A DNA stretch of 64,000 nt from Acetobacter fabarum (GCF_011516925.1 NZ_WOTG01000001.1:434001-498000); one strand, 5' to 3'. Shown: positions 27,849 through 38,101, counted from the stretch's first letter. Program-made: numbers and translations. Notes: generated from the sequence alone by a model not told the origin.

Positions 27849-27896
27849 GGCAATACTGGTATGACCCTTTTATGACATGGATCATACTCCACAAAG

Positions 27897-27905
27897 TTAT
27901 CCACA
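27897..27905 (+). promoter_or_regulatory. DnaA box (perfect TTATCCACA)
   Basis: This is a second exact TTATCCACA, 259 bases from the first and in the same orientation, 42 bases past the plsC stop. A weaker TTATCCCCT follows at 27918. Confidence 0.5.
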
Positions 27906-27947
27906 ATGACGGGTGGTTTATCCCCTGCCGCCAAGCTGTACCTGAAG

Positions 27948-28652
27948 CTACAGGCCACAGCCTGGTTCAAGCGCGCGCCAGCTTTTTTCAATCTCTTCCA
28001 GCAGGACCGCTCTTCTGGTCGGGTCAATGCTTGGGCCAATGCACACATGCAGCACACCCGAGCGTTTAACAAACGCATTACGTCCCCAGAACAGGCCCGA
28101 ATTGGTGGCAACAGGAATAACCGGCAACCCAGTATGGCTGGACATGGCGGCAATACCGGGCTTGAGCGCCACGTGCTCGCCCGGCATGGTGCGCGTTCCT
28201 TCAGGGAAAATAATAATCTGCCGGTTATCGGCCACCGCCTTGTCCGTGCCCTGCAACAGCAGCCGCAGGGCACGCGCCCCCGCTGCGCGCTCGACCGGCA
28301 TCATGCCCGTAAGGACCAGCATGGGGCCAAGCAGGGGAATACGGGTGAGTTCACCTTTCATGACATAGCATGGCCGTGGCAGAAGCAGCATCCATACCAG
28401 CGTATCGAACGCAGACTGATGCTGCGAGGCAATAAGGGCCGGGCCGGATTGTGGCAGATGTTCCAGCCCGCTCACACGCACCTGCACCCCGCAGATGGTA
28501 CGGAACAGCCACAGGACCAGCCGCGACCACAACTTGGCATAGGCCAGCGCATGCCCGGGCATAAACCAGCGGATTGGCAATGCGCCAACCCCCATGACCC
28601 CGGTCAGCACAAAAGCCACAATATTAAACACGACGGAACGCACAACAGCCAT
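27948..28652 (-). CDS. plsC: 1-acyl-sn-glycerol-3-phosphate acyltransferase
   Basis: The 234-residue membrane-anchored acyltransferase makes phosphatidic acid from lysophosphatidic acid. The PlsC motifs are in order: SQHQSAFDT (the HxxxxD catalytic pair), GELTRIPLLGPML, IIIFPEGTRT (phosphate binding) and GLPVIPVA. One N-terminal helix lies at about residues 5-27. The ATG at 28652 (MAVVRSVVF) is preferred to the longer frame to 28742. It ends 42 bases from the second DnaA box and diverges from ahcY. Confidence 0.9.
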   Translation of the reverse strand: MAVVRSVVFNIVAFVLTGVMGVGALPIRWFMPGHALAYAKLWSRLVLWLFRTICGVQVRVSGLEHLPQSGPALIASQHQSAFDTLVWMLLLPRPCYVMKGELTRIPLLGPMLVLTGMMPVERAAGARALRLLLQGTDKAVADNRQIIIFPEGTRTMPGEHVALKPGIAAMSSHTGLPVIPVATNSGLFWGRNAFVKRSGVLHVCIGPSIDPTRRAVLLEEIEKSWRALEPGCGL

Positions 28653-28835
28653 TAGAACAAACCCGTTACAACCCGCATAATTTAGTCTTTGATTAACAAG
28701 TGCTGGACACCAGAAAACCGCGGTTGTGGCAAGCAAAACCACATAAAACCAGACCTGCCATACCTGTTCCGGCTGGCCTATGGCCGTCTATGGCTGTATA
28801 GCAAAGCAGCACTTTGCATAGAAAGACAGGATAAT

Positions 28836-30125
28836 ATGAGCGACTATAAGGTAAAGGACCTCTCGCTGGCCGATTGGGGTCGCAAGGAAATTTCCATTGC
28901 TGAAGGCGAAATGCCGGGTCTGATGGCACTGCGCGAAGAATACGGCGCAAGCCAGCCCCTTAAGGGCGCGCGTATTGCCGGCTGCCTGCACATGACCATC
29001 CAGACCGCGGTTCTGATTGAAACGCTGGTCGCTCTGGGTGCAACCGTGCGCTGGTCTTCTTGCAACATTTTCTCCACGCAGGACCACGCTGCCGCAGCCA
29101 TTGCCGCTGCTGGCATTCCGGTGTTCGCATGGAAAGGCCTGACAGAAGACGAATTCAACTGGTGTATCGAGCAGACCATTCAGGGCCCCGATGGCTGGAC
29201 CCCGAACATGATCCTCGATGACGGCGGTGACCTGACCGTGATGATGCACGAGCAGTACCCCGAACTGCTGGCCAAGGTTAAGGGCCTGTCGGAAGAAACC
29301 ACAACGGGTGTGCACCGTCTGTGGGAAATGCAGAAAAAAGGCACGCTGAAGGTTCCCGCCATCAACGTGAACGACAGCGTTACCAAATCCAAATTTGATA
29401 ACCTGTATGGCTGCCGTGAAAGCCTGGTGGACGCCATCCGCCGTGGTACCGACGTCATGATGGCAGGCAAGGTTGCCGTTGTTGCCGGTTATGGTGACGT
29501 GGGCAAAGGCTCCGCTGCCTCCCTGCGTAATGCTGGCTGCCGCGTGCTGGTAACGGAAGTGGACCCGATCTGCGCCCTGCAGGCCGCCATGGAAGGCTAC
29601 GAAGTGGTCACCATGGAAGCCGCTGCACCGCGTGGGGACATTTTTGTAACAGCAACCGGCAACGTGGACGTCATTACCGTTGACCACATGCGCGCCATGA
29701 AAAACCGCGCAATCGTGTGCAACATCGGCCACTTTGACTCCGAAATCCAGATCGGCGGGCTGCGCAACTTCACATGGGAAAACATCAAACCGCAGGTTGA
29801 CGAAGTGGTGTTCCCCGATGGCAAGCGCCTGATTGTTCTGTCCGAAGGCCGTCTGGTCAATCTGGGCAACGCAACCGGCCACCCGTCCTTTGTGATGTCT
29901 GCTTCCTTCACCAACCAGACGCTGGCCCAGATCGAACTGTGGACGGCACCTGAAGGCAAGTATGATGTTGCCGTTTACACCCTGCCCAAAAAGCTGGACG
30001 AAAAAGTTGCAGCCCTGCATCTGGCCAAAGTTGGCGCGCAGCTGAGCAAGCTGAGCGAAACACAGGCCAAGTACATTGACGTTCCGGTTAACGGTCCCTT
30101 CAAGCACGAAGAATACCGTTACTAA
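28836..30125 (+). CDS. ahcY: adenosylhomocysteinase
   Basis: The 429-residue cytoplasmic enzyme hydrolyses S-adenosylhomocysteine to adenosine and homocysteine, recycling the product of SAM-dependent methylation. Clear landmarks are [25 protein letters not shown], the NAD-binding [15 protein letters not shown] and the C-terminal signature [16 protein letters not shown]. Length is normal for the bacterial enzyme. The ATG at 28836 follows a short AGGA site. The 183-base leader was checked for an SAH riboswitch and none was recognised. Codon use suggests high expression. Confidence 0.97.
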   Translation: MSDYKVKDLSLADWGRKEISIAEGEMPGLMALREEYGASQPLKGARIAGCLHMTIQTAVLIETLVALGATVRWSSCNIFSTQDHAAAAIAAAGIPVFAWKGLTEDEFNWCIEQTIQGPDGWTPNMILDDGGDLTVMMHEQYPELLAKVKGLSEETTTGVHRLWEMQKKGTLKVPAINVNDSVTKSKFDNLYGCRESLVDAIRRGTDVMMAGKVAVVAGYGDVGKGSAASLRNAGCRVLVTEVDPICALQAAMEGYEVVTMEAAAPRGDIFVTATGNVDVITVDHMRAMKNRAIVCNIGHFDSEIQIGGLRNFTWENIKPQVDEVVFPDGKRLIVLSEGRLVNLGNATGHPSFVMSASFTNQTLAQIELWTAPEGKYDVAVYTLPKKLDEKVAALHLAKVGAQLSKLSETQAKYIDVPVNGPFKHEEYRY

Positions 30126-30137
30126 AATATCTTGAAC

Positions 30138-30180
30138 GAAGGGTGGGGGAGCATTCCTTACGGAATACCCCCTACCCTTC
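30138..30180 (+). terminator. imperfect long hairpin downstream of ahcY
   Basis: The GAAGGGT..GGGGG..ATTCC arm pairs with GGAAT..CCCCC..ACCCTTC around TTAC, giving about 18 pairs with small bulges. It is placed 13 bases after the ahcY stop, but only a short pyrimidine run follows (TTCGGGCTTT), so termination strength is uncertain. Confidence 0.55.
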
Positions 30181-30316
30181 TTCGGGCTTTGGCCCTGCCA
30201 GCACCGCACGTGCCGTGGCCTGCCCCTTCTCCCCTACAAAAAATTCCTGACTGGTCGCGGTTTTTAACCCGAACCGGCCCCGGCTCCGGGCGTTAGCACC
30301 GGCATGGTCTTTGCCT

Positions 30317-30337
30317 GCCGTAGGGCTGCGGCTTTTT
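30317..30337 (+). terminator. possible short terminator
   Basis: GCCGTA pairs with TGCGGC (one G-T pair) around GGGC, followed by TTTTT. It is a weak stem and may be chance. Confidence 0.3.
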
Positions 30338-30475
30338 GCCGTGCCTGCACGCCAGAACATGCCACCGTTAGCCTCCACACCCATGCGCTTGCACAAAACT
30401 GTCTCTTTCCTGCCAGATTTGTCAGGTTATCTTACCTCACACGATCGCATTGTATCTTATGAAAGGGTTACCCCC

Positions 30476-30871
30476 ATGAGCATTTTTGGTTCCATTTTAT
30501 CTGCCATTTTTCATCACGCCAAAGCTGCAACGCCAGACACCACATCCCCCGCCAATGCCGGCACGCAGCCCAGTGCCGCCGCAGCAGCAGCACCTGGCAC
30601 GGTGCCCCCGGCAGGCTCCCCCGTTAATGTTGATGCCGTGCTGACAAGCCTTGCCACCCAGAACGGGCAGAACCTGAACTGGAAAGAGTCCATTGTGGAC
30701 CTGCTTAAACTGCTGGGGCTGGATAGCTCGCTGGATGCCCGCAAAAAGCTGGCGGCAGAACTGGGCTACACCGGCAGCACGGAAGACAGCGCGAGCATGA
30801 ATATCTGGCTGATCAAGGAAGTTCGCCAGAAACTGGCGCAGAATGGCGGCACGCTGCCTGCGGGCCTGTAA
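30476..30871 (+). CDS. DUF3597 domain-containing protein
   Basis: The 131-residue protein has an N-terminal short helix (MSIFGSILSAIFHHAKA), a low-complexity Ala/Pro/Thr linker (about residues 18-47) and a conserved C-terminal domain. That domain, VNVDAVLTSLATQNGQNLNWKESIVDLLKLLGLDSSLDARKKLA onward, is the DUF3597 fold. The family is small, cytosolic and of unknown function. The ATG at 30476 is preceded by GAAAGGG; upstream residues in the open frame are not family-like. A strong hairpin follows 37 bases after the stop. Confidence 0.85.
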   Translation: MSIFGSILSAIFHHAKAATPDTTSPANAGTQPSAAAAAAPGTVPPAGSPVNVDAVLTSLATQNGQNLNWKESIVDLLKLLGLDSSLDARKKLAAELGYTGSTEDSASMNIWLIKEVRQKLAQNGGTLPAGL

Positions 30872-30907
30872 GCCAAAGCTTACACAGGCTGAACCGGAGC
30901 ACACAGC

Positions 30908-30934
30908 AAAGCGCAAGCCCCCAGCTTGCGCTTT
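30908..30934. terminator. hairpin between convergent DUF3597 and L,D-transpeptidase genes
   Basis: AAAGCGCAAGC (30908-30918) and GCTTGCGCTTT (30924-30934) form a perfect 11-bp stem with a five-base loop. The T-run is short on both strands, and it probably serves as a bidirectional terminator. Confidence 0.6.
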
Positions 30935-31004
30935 ATGCTTTTGCGGCATTGCGCACACTGGAACTCACTTCAGCGGCAGCTAGAGCTAGGCATAAAGACC
31001 AATC

Positions 31005-32024
31005 TTATCCATGCACAATGGGCCTGTGTGGGGCAGCCTCGTTTTTAAAAGCCGCAGCGGCCGGGGGCATGGCCAGCCCTGCTGTATCCACCACCACAAC
31101 CAGCAGTCCGGCTATGGGGGAAGCAACCCTGTCCTTGCGTAAGAGGGCTGCAAACCTGCGGTCCACGGTGGCGCGTTGTTCATACTCCGTATCCAACAGC
31201 CCGTGGCGGTCAATGAACACATTGAGTGATGACGGAATACGGATGCACCCCTCGGACGCCGTATGGCCCAGCCGCTGCTCCAGATAAACAGGATCTGTTG
31301 CGTGCATTTCCAGCCGGATCTGCACTTTGTCCCGGCTTGGTAGCCAGCCTTTTTCAGCCCATTGCCAACCAAAATCCCAGACGCGCATCCCCGTGGTGCC
31401 GTTCCCCATAATGCCGTTTTCGTTCTTGGTACCCAAGGCCCGGTAGCCAAGCCGGGTTGCCGAATTGGGGAAAACGCCGGTGGGAGTAATATAATAATAC
31501 TGCCGCCCGGTTGTGCCGGTGGAAACTTTGGTACTGCCAATAACCTGCCAGTCCGCGCTACCGGGAATGGCCAGAATCAGGCAAAGGCGCTGCACTTTGG
31601 GGTTGCGGTCCACCACCACAAGCACCTGCGGGCGATCCAGCACATAGCCTGCCTGCTCCAGTTGCTGGCGGGCCAAAGCCACCCATGCCGCTTTATAAGC
31701 TGAGGAAACAGAAACAGCGACAGGCACCTCGCGCCTGAACGCCAGTGTCAGCGCCCATGCTTCCTGCCGGGCGGCATCCTCCCCAAGAATGGGGGGAGAG
31801 TCGTCTGTAAAGGAAGGAGAAGGATGTGTGCCGCCAGACACTCCGGCAAAGGCGGGGTCAAGTGCGCGGTCATCCACACCCGCAGGGGGTGTAGCAGCCT
31901 GTGTGCCAGCACCGGCATGGCCTGTGTTCTGCCATGCCGCACCTTGGGCATACACCATATTTACCCCGGCCAGAAAACCACCAGCCACGGCCAAGCAGAC
32001 TGCCAGCTTCCCTGCCACACACAT
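31005..32024 (-). CDS. L,D-transpeptidase family protein (YkuD domain), secreted
   Basis: The 339-residue precursor has a signal peptide (about residues 1-26, ending VYAQ) and a YkuD catalytic domain in the C-terminal two thirds. The ITPTGVFPNS segment, EMHATDP and the active-site motif GHTASEGCIRI (nucleophile Cys, with His and Arg) are visible. L,D-transpeptidases crosslink peptidoglycan stem peptides or attach envelope proteins in the periplasm. It is a single gene with its own promoter region, 68 bases downstream of the lpd stop on the same strand. The final ~40 residues contain a hydrophobic segment (LLVVVVDTAGLAM) whose role is unclear. Confidence 0.85.
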   Translation of the reverse strand: MCVAGKLAVCLAVAGGFLAGVNMVYAQGAAWQNTGHAGAGTQAATPPAGVDDRALDPAFAGVSGGTHPSPSFTDDSPPILGEDAARQEAWALTLAFRREVPVAVSVSSAYKAAWVALARQQLEQAGYVLDRPQVLVVVDRNPKVQRLCLILAIPGSADWQVIGSTKVSTGTTGRQYYYITPTGVFPNSATRLGYRALGTKNENGIMGNGTTGMRVWDFGWQWAEKGWLPSRDKVQIRLEMHATDPVYLEQRLGHTASEGCIRIPSSLNVFIDRHGLLDTEYEQRATVDRRFAALLRKDRVASPIAGLLVVVVDTAGLAMPPAAAAFKNEAAPHRPIVHG

Positions 32025-32092
32025 ACATACTCTCCTCCGTATGCAACTACGGAAGAGAGTATGGCATTAGTCCTAACAAGAAGAAAATTTTC

Positions 32093-33811
32093 TTAGATAT
32101 TGATCGCGCGGTTGTCAGCGCCCAGAGCAGCTTCCTTTACGGCTTCGCTCAGGGTTGGGTGCGCGTGGCAGACGCGGCCAATATCTTCCGCCGAGGCACC
32201 AAACTCGATCGCCATGGTGGCTTCGGCAATCAGCTCACCTGCTGCGGGGCCAATAATGTGCACACCCAGTACGCGGTCTGTCTGCTTGTCGGCCAGCACC
32301 TTCACAAAGCCATCGGTCATGCCCAGTGCGCGTGCGCGGCCATTGGCAAGGAAGGGGAACTTGCCGGTCTTGTAAGCAACACCCTTGTCCTTGAGCTGCT
32401 CTTCCGTAAAGCCCACGGAGGCAACTTCGGGCCATGTGTAAATCACGCCGGGAATAGCATCGTAATTAACGTGCCCGGCCTGCCCGGCCAGCAGTTCGGC
32501 CAGCGCCACACCTTCCTCTTCCGCCTTGTGGGCCAGCATGGGGCCCGCAATAACGTCCCCAATAGCGTAAATACCGGGCACGTTGGTTGCGTAATGGGCA
32601 TCCACTTCCACACGGCCGCGCTTGTCCAGCGCAATACCGGCTTCTTCCAGCCCCATGTTCTTGCTGGCTGCCGTACGGCCAACCGCAACCAGAACCACAT
32701 CGGCTTCCAGCGTTTCCACCGCGCCACCAGCCGATGGTTCGATACTGAGCACAACGCCTTTTTTGGTTTTTTCGGCCTTGGTCACCTTGTGGCCCAGCTT
32801 CATTTTGAAGCCCTGCTTGGTCAGCAGTTTCTGGAACTGTGCCGCCACTTCATTATCGGTGCCGGGCACCAGACGGTCCAGAAACTCAACCACGGTAACT
32901 TCCGCACCAAGGCGATGCCATACGCTACCCAGTTCCAGCCCGATAACGCCGCCACCAATAACCACCAGACGCTTGGGCACTTCAGACAGTTCAAGCGCAC
33001 CTGTGGAAGTGACAATAACTTTTTCGTCCACCTCAATACCCGGCAGGTTTGCGCTGTCGCTCCCGCTGGCAATAATGATGTGCTTGGCGGTTACCGGCTT
33101 GCCGTCCACACTCAGGCGGCCTGTGCCTTCAACCTTGCCGTGGCCTTTAAGCCAGGTGATGCCGTTTTTCTTGAAAAGGAATTCAACCCCTTTCACGTTG
33201 GCACCAACAATGTCGGCCTTGCGGGCCTGCATTTTGGCCAGATCAAGCTTTACGCTATCAATCAGCACGCCATGGGCAGCAAAATCATGCCCTGCTGCAT
33301 GATAGTTTTCTGAAGACTGAAGTAGCGCCTTGGAAGGAATGCAGCCGACATTAAGGCAGGTGCCACCAAGAGTTGCGCGTTTTTCCACGCAGGCAACCTT
33401 AAAGCCAAGCTGCGCTGCACGAATGGCGCAAACATACCCACCCGGGCCCGCACCAATAACCACAACGTCATAATCTGTCTCGGCCAGGGGAGCGGCCTGT
33501 GCTTCTGCCTTGGGGGCAGATGCCGCCTGAGCGGGAGCAGCCTGTGCCGCCGGGGCAGCGGCTTTGCCTGCGGCTCCGGCTTCCAGCAGAGCCAGCACGG
33601 CACCAACTTCAACCTCGTCCCCTTCCTTGACCGCGTGGTTTTCCAGCCGACCGGCGGCGGGGGCAGGCACTTCCACGCTCACCTTATCCGTTTCCAGCTC
33701 CACAACCGGTTCGTCTTCCTTGACCGCTTCGCCCGGCTGCTTCAGCCACTTCCCTACCGTGGCGGTGGTCACACTTTCTCCAAGGGTTGGTACTTTAATT
33801 TCGGTCGGCAT
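32093..33811 (-). CDS. lpdA: dihydrolipoyl dehydrogenase with N-terminal lipoyl domain (E3)
   Basis: The 572-residue FAD/NAD enzyme reoxidises dihydrolipoamide of the 2-oxoglutarate dehydrogenase complex. It has an N-terminal lipoyl domain (about 1-80, lipoylated Lys in [11 protein letters not shown]), an Ala/Pro linker and the pyridine-nucleotide disulfide reductase core. [17 protein letters not shown] binds [16 protein letters not shown] is the redox disulfide, and [12 protein letters not shown] binds NAD. The catalytic [13 protein letters not shown] lies near the end. The lipoyl domain is nearly identical to that of SucB next door. The ATG at 33811 matches the lipoyl-domain start; the longer frame to 33868 is not used. 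Third gene of the sucA-sucB-lpd operon. Confidence 0.96.
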   Translation of the reverse strand: MPTEIKVPTLGESVTTATVGKWLKQPGEAVKEDEPVVELETDKVSVEVPAPAAGRLENHAVKEGDEVEVGAVLALLEAGAAGKAAAPAAQAAPAQAASAPKAEAQAAPLAETDYDVVVIGAGPGGYVCAIRAAQLGFKVACVEKRATLGGTCLNVGCIPSKALLQSSENYHAAGHDFAAHGVLIDSVKLDLAKMQARKADIVGANVKGVEFLFKKNGITWLKGHGKVEGTGRLSVDGKPVTAKHIIIASGSDSANLPGIEVDEKVIVTSTGALELSEVPKRLVVIGGGVIGLELGSVWHRLGAEVTVVEFLDRLVPGTDNEVAAQFQKLLTKQGFKMKLGHKVTKAEKTKKGVVLSIEPSAGGAVETLEADVVLVAVGRTAASKNMGLEEAGIALDKRGRVEVDAHYATNVPGIYAIGDVIAGPMLAHKAEEEGVALAELLAGQAGHVNYDAIPGVIYTWPEVASVGFTEEQLKDKGVAYKTGKFPFLANGRARALGMTDGFVKVLADKQTDRVLGVHIIGPAAGELIAEATMAIEFGASAEDIGRVCHAHPTLSEAVKEAALGADNRAINI

Positions 33812-33900
33812 GGGTATTGTCTCGCTCACGTTAGGGTCTGCAAAAAAGGAAAGGCCGGAGAGCAGCACCCAAGCAGCCTCCGGCCTGTGCCAGTGTCAGA

Positions 33901-35124
33901 TCAGACGTCAATCAACAGGCGGCGGGGGTCTTCCACATTCTGCTTGAGCCGGACAAGGAAGCTGACCGCCTCCTTACCATCCACAATGCGATGATCGTAG
34001 GACAGGGCCACATACATCATGGGGCGGATGACCACCTGACCGTTTACGGCAACCGGGCGTTCCTGAATGGAATGCATGCCCAGAATACCGGACTGCGGGG
34101 AGTTCAGGATCGGGGTGGACAGCAGCGAACCGTAAATGCCGCCATTGGTGATGGAGAAGGTACCACCGGAGAGTTCGTCCAGCTTGAGTGTGCCTTCCCG
34201 CGCGGCCTTGCCAAACCCGGAAATGGTTTTTTCAATCTGGGCAAAACCCATTTTATCGGCATCGCGGATAACCGGCACCACCAGACCGTTGGGGCCACCC
34301 ACGGCAATACCAAGGTTGATGAAGTCGCGGTAAATTACGTCCTCACCATCGATTTCGGCGTTAATGGCCGGGAATTCCTTGAGTGCCGCTATAACAGCAC
34401 GGGAGAAGATGGACATATAACCCAGCTTCACACCATGCTTTTTAACAAAGCTGTCCTGGAATTCGGCACGCAGCGCCATGGCACCGGACATGTCGATTTC
34501 GTTAAACGTGGTCAGCATGGCCGCCGTGTTCTGCGCTTCCTTCAGGCGGCGGGCAATGGTGCGGCGCAGGCGCGTCATTTTTACGCGTTCTTCACGCGGG
34601 TCGTCCTTGCGGGCGGCTTTGGGTGCGGCGGCGGGGGCTGCCCCCTGCGGCTGGGACAAAAAGCCCAGAACATCGCCTTTGGTAATCCGCCCGCCAAGAC
34701 CCGTGCCCTGACCAACCTGCCCGGCACTCAGGCCATTTTCGGCCATGATCTTGCGTGCAGCAGGCAGAGCAGCTGCAGAATCAACTGCCCCGGCCGCAGG
34801 CTGTGCTGCGGGGGCGGGAGTTGCAGGGGCTTCCACCTTCTTTTCCGCGGCTACAGCCTTGGGCGCTGCGGGGGCTGCCCCTGCCTTGCCGGGTTCAACG
34901 GTTGCCAGCAGGGCACCCACTTCAACCTCGTCCCCTTCCTTGACGGCCTGCGGGCCAAGCACACCAGCCTGCGGGGCGGCAACTTCCACACTGACCTTAT
35001 CAGTTTCAAGTTCAACGACTGGTTCGTCTTCCTTGACCGCCTCACCCGGCTGCTTCAGCCATTTGGCAATGGTTGCCGTGGTCACGCTCTCGCCCAGTGT
35101 TGGCACCTTGATCTCGACTGACAT
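33901..35124 (-). CDS. sucB: dihydrolipoyllysine-residue succinyltransferase (E2 of 2-oxoglutarate dehydrogenase)
   Basis: The 407-residue protein has a lipoyl domain (about 1-78, Lys in [11 protein letters not shown]) and an Ala/Pro hinge. A peripheral subunit-binding domain follows ([20 protein letters not shown], then [13 protein letters not shown]), then the catalytic acyltransferase domain. Landmarks there are the TTFNEIDMS segment and the active-site [14 protein letters not shown] near the C-terminus. It forms the core of the complex and transfers succinyl to CoA. The ATG at 35124 is the family start. It lies 109 bases after sucA and 89 bases before lpd, all on the minus strand. Confidence 0.96.
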   Translation of the reverse strand: MSVEIKVPTLGESVTTATIAKWLKQPGEAVKEDEPVVELETDKVSVEVAAPQAGVLGPQAVKEGDEVEVGALLATVEPGKAGAAPAAPKAVAAEKKVEAPATPAPAAQPAAGAVDSAAALPAARKIMAENGLSAGQVGQGTGLGGRITKGDVLGFLSQPQGAAPAAAPKAARKDDPREERVKMTRLRRTIARRLKEAQNTAAMLTTFNEIDMSGAMALRAEFQDSFVKKHGVKLGYMSIFSRAVIAALKEFPAINAEIDGEDVIYRDFINLGIAVGGPNGLVVPVIRDADKMGFAQIEKTISGFGKAAREGTLKLDELSGGTFSITNGGIYGSLLSTPILNSPQSGILGMHSIQERPVAVNGQVVIRPMMYVALSYDHRIVDGKEAVSFLVRLKQNVEDPRRLLIDV

Positions 35125-35233
35125 CCTGTTCCCCATTCTTCTCAAGAAAGCCCCTGTGTGGGGTAATGGTTTTGCCACACAGGGTTTTTCTTCCGCGTAA
35201 GGCGGACAATTTTTCTAAAATTCCAGACCCTGC

Positions 35234-38101
35234 TCAGCGAGCCGCCTTCAGCCCAAGTGCGCGGTCCACAAGGTCCGCCTGCTCGGCGGCATGGATACGC
35301 GCAAGACCCGTTGCCGGGCTGGCTGCGGCAGCACGCCCCACATACTGCGGGCGCCCCGCCTTGTGGCCTGCACGCACCAGAGCTTTTTCAATCCGCCGGT
35401 CCACAAAGTGCCACGCGCCACCATTTTCCGTTTCTTCCTGACACCAGACAATATCTGCCTCAGGATAACGCTTGAGCTCGGCTGCGAGTGCTGCTTCTGG
35501 GAAGGGGTAGAGTTGCTCCACACGCACGATGGCGACATCCTTGATGTCCTTTTCGCGCCGGGCGGCAAGCAGGTCGTAATAAACCTTGCCCGAGCAGACC
35601 ACCACACGGCGGACCTTGGCATCCGGCCCCAGAGCATCCACCTCGGGCAGAACGGGACTGAAGCGCGTCCCCGGTCCGAAATCGGCCAGAGCGGAAACCG
35701 CGAGCTTGTGCCGCAGGAGGGATTTGGGCTCCATCAGCACCAGCGGCTTGCGGTAATCCAGCTTGAGCTGGCGGCGCAGCGCGTGGAAGTAGTTTGCAGG
35801 CGTGGTGATGTTGCAGACAAACATGTTATCTTCCGCGCAAAGCTGGAGATAACGCTCCAGACGTGCGGAGGAGTGTTCTGGCCCCTGCCCTTCGTACCCG
35901 TGGGGCAGAAGCAGCACCAGACCGGACATGCGCAGCCACTTGGTCTCACCCGATGCGATAAACTGGTCAATAATGACCTGCGCACAGTTGGCGAAGTCCC
36001 CGAACTGGGCTTCCCACAGCACCAGCGTCTGCGGGTTGCGCACGGAGTAACCGTATTCAAAACCCAGCACACCGTATTCGGACAGTAGCGAGTTCCAGAT
36101 TTCGATTTTGGCCTGATCCGCCTGAATATGGTTCAGCGGTGTGCAGGGGGTCTGGTTGACCTGATCGGTCCATGTTGCATGGCGCTGGCTGAAGGTCCCG
36201 CGCTGGCAGTCCTCACCAGACAGGCGCACACGGTGGCCTTCCAGCAGGAGAGAGCCAAAGCCCATGGCCTCACCCGTTGCCCAGTCGAACCCTTCGCCCG
36301 AGCTGAACATGGCCGCCTTGGCCTTGAGCTGGCGCGCAATTTTGGAATTGAGGTTGAACCCTTCGGGCACCTTGGTAATGGCAGCCCCAATTTTTTGCAG
36401 CGCATCCAGTGCCACACCCGTATCGGGCCATGCCTGCTCGGGCTTCTGCCCCGGTGCGGTTAGCCCCTTCCAGCCGCCTTCCAGCCAGTCTGCCTTGTTA
36501 ACCTTGTAGGATTCGGCAGCCTTGTAATCCGCTTCCAGCCGATCCTGGAACGCATCCCACTGAGCTTGCGTTTCGGCCTCGGTCATGACCCCTGCTTCCA
36601 CAACACGGCGGGCATACAGGGTGTGCGGCGTTTCGTGGCTGGCAATGGCCTTGTACATGACGGGCTGGGTAAAGACCGGCTCATCCGTTTCGTTGTGGCC
36701 ATGGCGGCGGTAGCAGACAATGTCGAGCACAATGTCGCTGGCAAATCTGAGGCGGTAATCCGCGGCAAGGCGTGAGGCGTAGATAACGGCCTCGGCATCA
36801 TCCCCATTCACATGCAGGACAGGTGCCTCAATGGATTTGGCAAGGTCAGTGCCATACACACCGGAATGCCCGCATTCGGGGTTGGTGGTAAAGCCGATCT
36901 GGTTGTTGACCACCATATGGATGGTTCCACCCGTGCGGTAGCCGGGGAGCTGGGACATGGCAAAGGTTTCGTAAACAATACCCTGCCCGGCAAATGCCGC
37001 ATCACCATGAATGATAATGCCCATGCTGCCAGTGCGGTTTTGCGTATCGCCCGCATCATCCTGCGTTGCGCGCACCTTGCCCAGCACAACGGAATCCACG
37101 GCCTCAAGATGCGAAGGGTTGGGCAGGAGCGAAATATGCACCGAGCGCCCGCTCACTTCCACATCCGCCGAAGACCCCAGATGGTACTTGACGTCCCCCG
37201 AGCCTTCCACATTGTCGGGCTTGAAGGAGCCACCGGCAAATTCGTTAAAAATGGCCACGTAAGGCTTGCGCACCACATTGACCAGCGTGTTCAGGCGGCC
37301 ACGATGGGCCATGCCGATAGTGACCGAGCCAACACCTTGCACTGCGGACTGGTCCACAATGGCGTGCAGTGCGGGAATGGAGATTTCCCCCCCTTCCAGC
37401 CCAAAGCGCTTCGCACCCACGTAGCGCTTCTGACAGAAGGCTTCGAACCCTTCTGCTTCAGCCAGATTTTTAAGAATGCTCTTGCGTTCGGCCACGCTGA
37501 CATTCTGCTGCCAGTTATCGCTTTCCAGCCGGTTGCGGAACCATTCGCGCTGTTCGGTATTCCGGGCATACAGGTATTCCGCACCAATATTGCCACAGTA
37601 TACCGTGCGCAGGGCCGCAATAACGTCCTTGACCTTGGCTGTGTTGCGCCCCTTGAGCAGAGGCTCCAGCAGGGAGCCAATAAAAACCTCACGCTCCAGA
37701 TCCTTGGGGCCAAAGCCGTAGGTCTGGGGGTTCAGTTCCTCACGCTGGGTGGGAACCTTGAGCCCGAGCGGGTCAAGCGTTGCTTCCAGATGACCAAATT
37801 CGCGGTAGGCGCGGACCAGCCGGGCAATAGCCAGACTATCCTGCGCGGCCAGACCGCCAGCCGGGCCACCCTTGGCAGGCGGTGGCGGCTCTTCCCCCGT
37901 AATAATGGACGGGCGCGGTGCCCAGGATGCGCCAAGCGCATCATGCAGCACGGCTGCCTCGTCATCCCCCAGCGAGCTGAAGAGAATATCGAAGGAGGGA
38001 TCTACACTTTTTGGATCCTTTGCCCACTGGGCATACAAATCCGCAAGGTACGCGATATTGGCACCGTTCAGAGCGGTTGCCAGCATATCCGATACCGCCA
38101 T
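35234..38101 (-). CDS. sucA: 2-oxoglutarate dehydrogenase E1 component
   Basis: The 955-residue thiamine-diphosphate enzyme decarboxylates 2-oxoglutarate in the TCA cycle. The N-terminal ANIAYLADLYAQWAKDP helix that docks on E2, the GMAHRGRLN histidine motif, the cofactor segment GDAAFAGQGIVYETF and the late LLPHGYEGQGPEHSSARLER motif are all intact. Length is typical. It is the first gene of the operon sucA-sucB-lpd. The 204-base gap upstream, before the zapE stop, should hold the promoter. Its presence argues for a TCA cycle complete at this step in this organism. Confidence 0.97.
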   Translation of the reverse strand: MAVSDMLATALNGANIAYLADLYAQWAKDPKSVDPSFDILFSSLGDDEAAVLHDALGASWAPRPSIITGEEPPPPAKGGPAGGLAAQDSLAIARLVRAYREFGHLEATLDPLGLKVPTQREELNPQTYGFGPKDLEREVFIGSLLEPLLKGRNTAKVKDVIAALRTVYCGNIGAEYLYARNTEQREWFRNRLESDNWQQNVSVAERKSILKNLAEAEGFEAFCQKRYVGAKRFGLEGGEISIPALHAIVDQSAVQGVGSVTIGMAHRGRLNTLVNVVRKPYVAIFNEFAGGSFKPDNVEGSGDVKYHLGSSADVEVSGRSVHISLLPNPSHLEAVDSVVLGKVRATQDDAGDTQNRTGSMGIIIHGDAAFAGQGIVYETFAMSQLPGYRTGGTIHMVVNNQIGFTTNPECGHSGVYGTDLAKSIEAPVLHVNGDDAEAVIYASRLAADYRLRFASDIVLDIVCYRRHGHNETDEPVFTQPVMYKAIASHETPHTLYARRVVEAGVMTEAETQAQWDAFQDRLEADYKAAESYKVNKADWLEGGWKGLTAPGQKPEQAWPDTGVALDALQKIGAAITKVPEGFNLNSKIARQLKAKAAMFSSGEGFDWATGEAMGFGSLLLEGHRVRLSGEDCQRGTFSQRHATWTDQVNQTPCTPLNHIQADQAKIEIWNSLLSEYGVLGFEYGYSVRNPQTLVLWEAQFGDFANCAQVIIDQFIASGETKWLRMSGLVLLLPHGYEGQGPEHSSARLERYLQLCAEDNMFVCNITTPANYFHALRRQLKLDYRKPLVLMEPKSLLRHKLAVSALADFGPGTRFSPVLPEVDALGPDAKVRRVVVCSGKVYYDLLAARREKDIKDVAIVRVEQLYPFPEAALAAELKRYPEADIVWCQEETENGGAWHFVDRRIEKALVRAGHKAGRPQYVGRAAAASPATGLARIHAAEQADLVDRALGLKAAR

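Larger units (their letters stand above)
27605..27947. other. 343-base AT-rich intergenic region with two perfect DnaA boxes
   Basis: The gap lies between the DUF2125 and plsC genes. It carries two copies of TTATCCACA in the same orientation, an 11-bp perfect inverted repeat between them, and an AT-rich stretch around 27715-27780 with a T7 run. No protein-coding frame is supported. It must also contain the DUF2125 promoter. A replication-origin role is an inference only. Confidence 0.5.
30126..30475. other. 350-base gap after ahcY with hairpins only
   Basis: No supported gene. It holds an imperfect hairpin at 30138-30180, a small stem followed by TTTTT at 30317-30337, and the promoter of the DUF3597 gene with a GAAAGGG ribosome-binding site at about 30461-30467. 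Confidence 0.45.

Noticed and set aside
28653-28835. SAH riboswitch in the ahcY leader
   Set aside because: The leader was read for the conserved core and none could be recognised.
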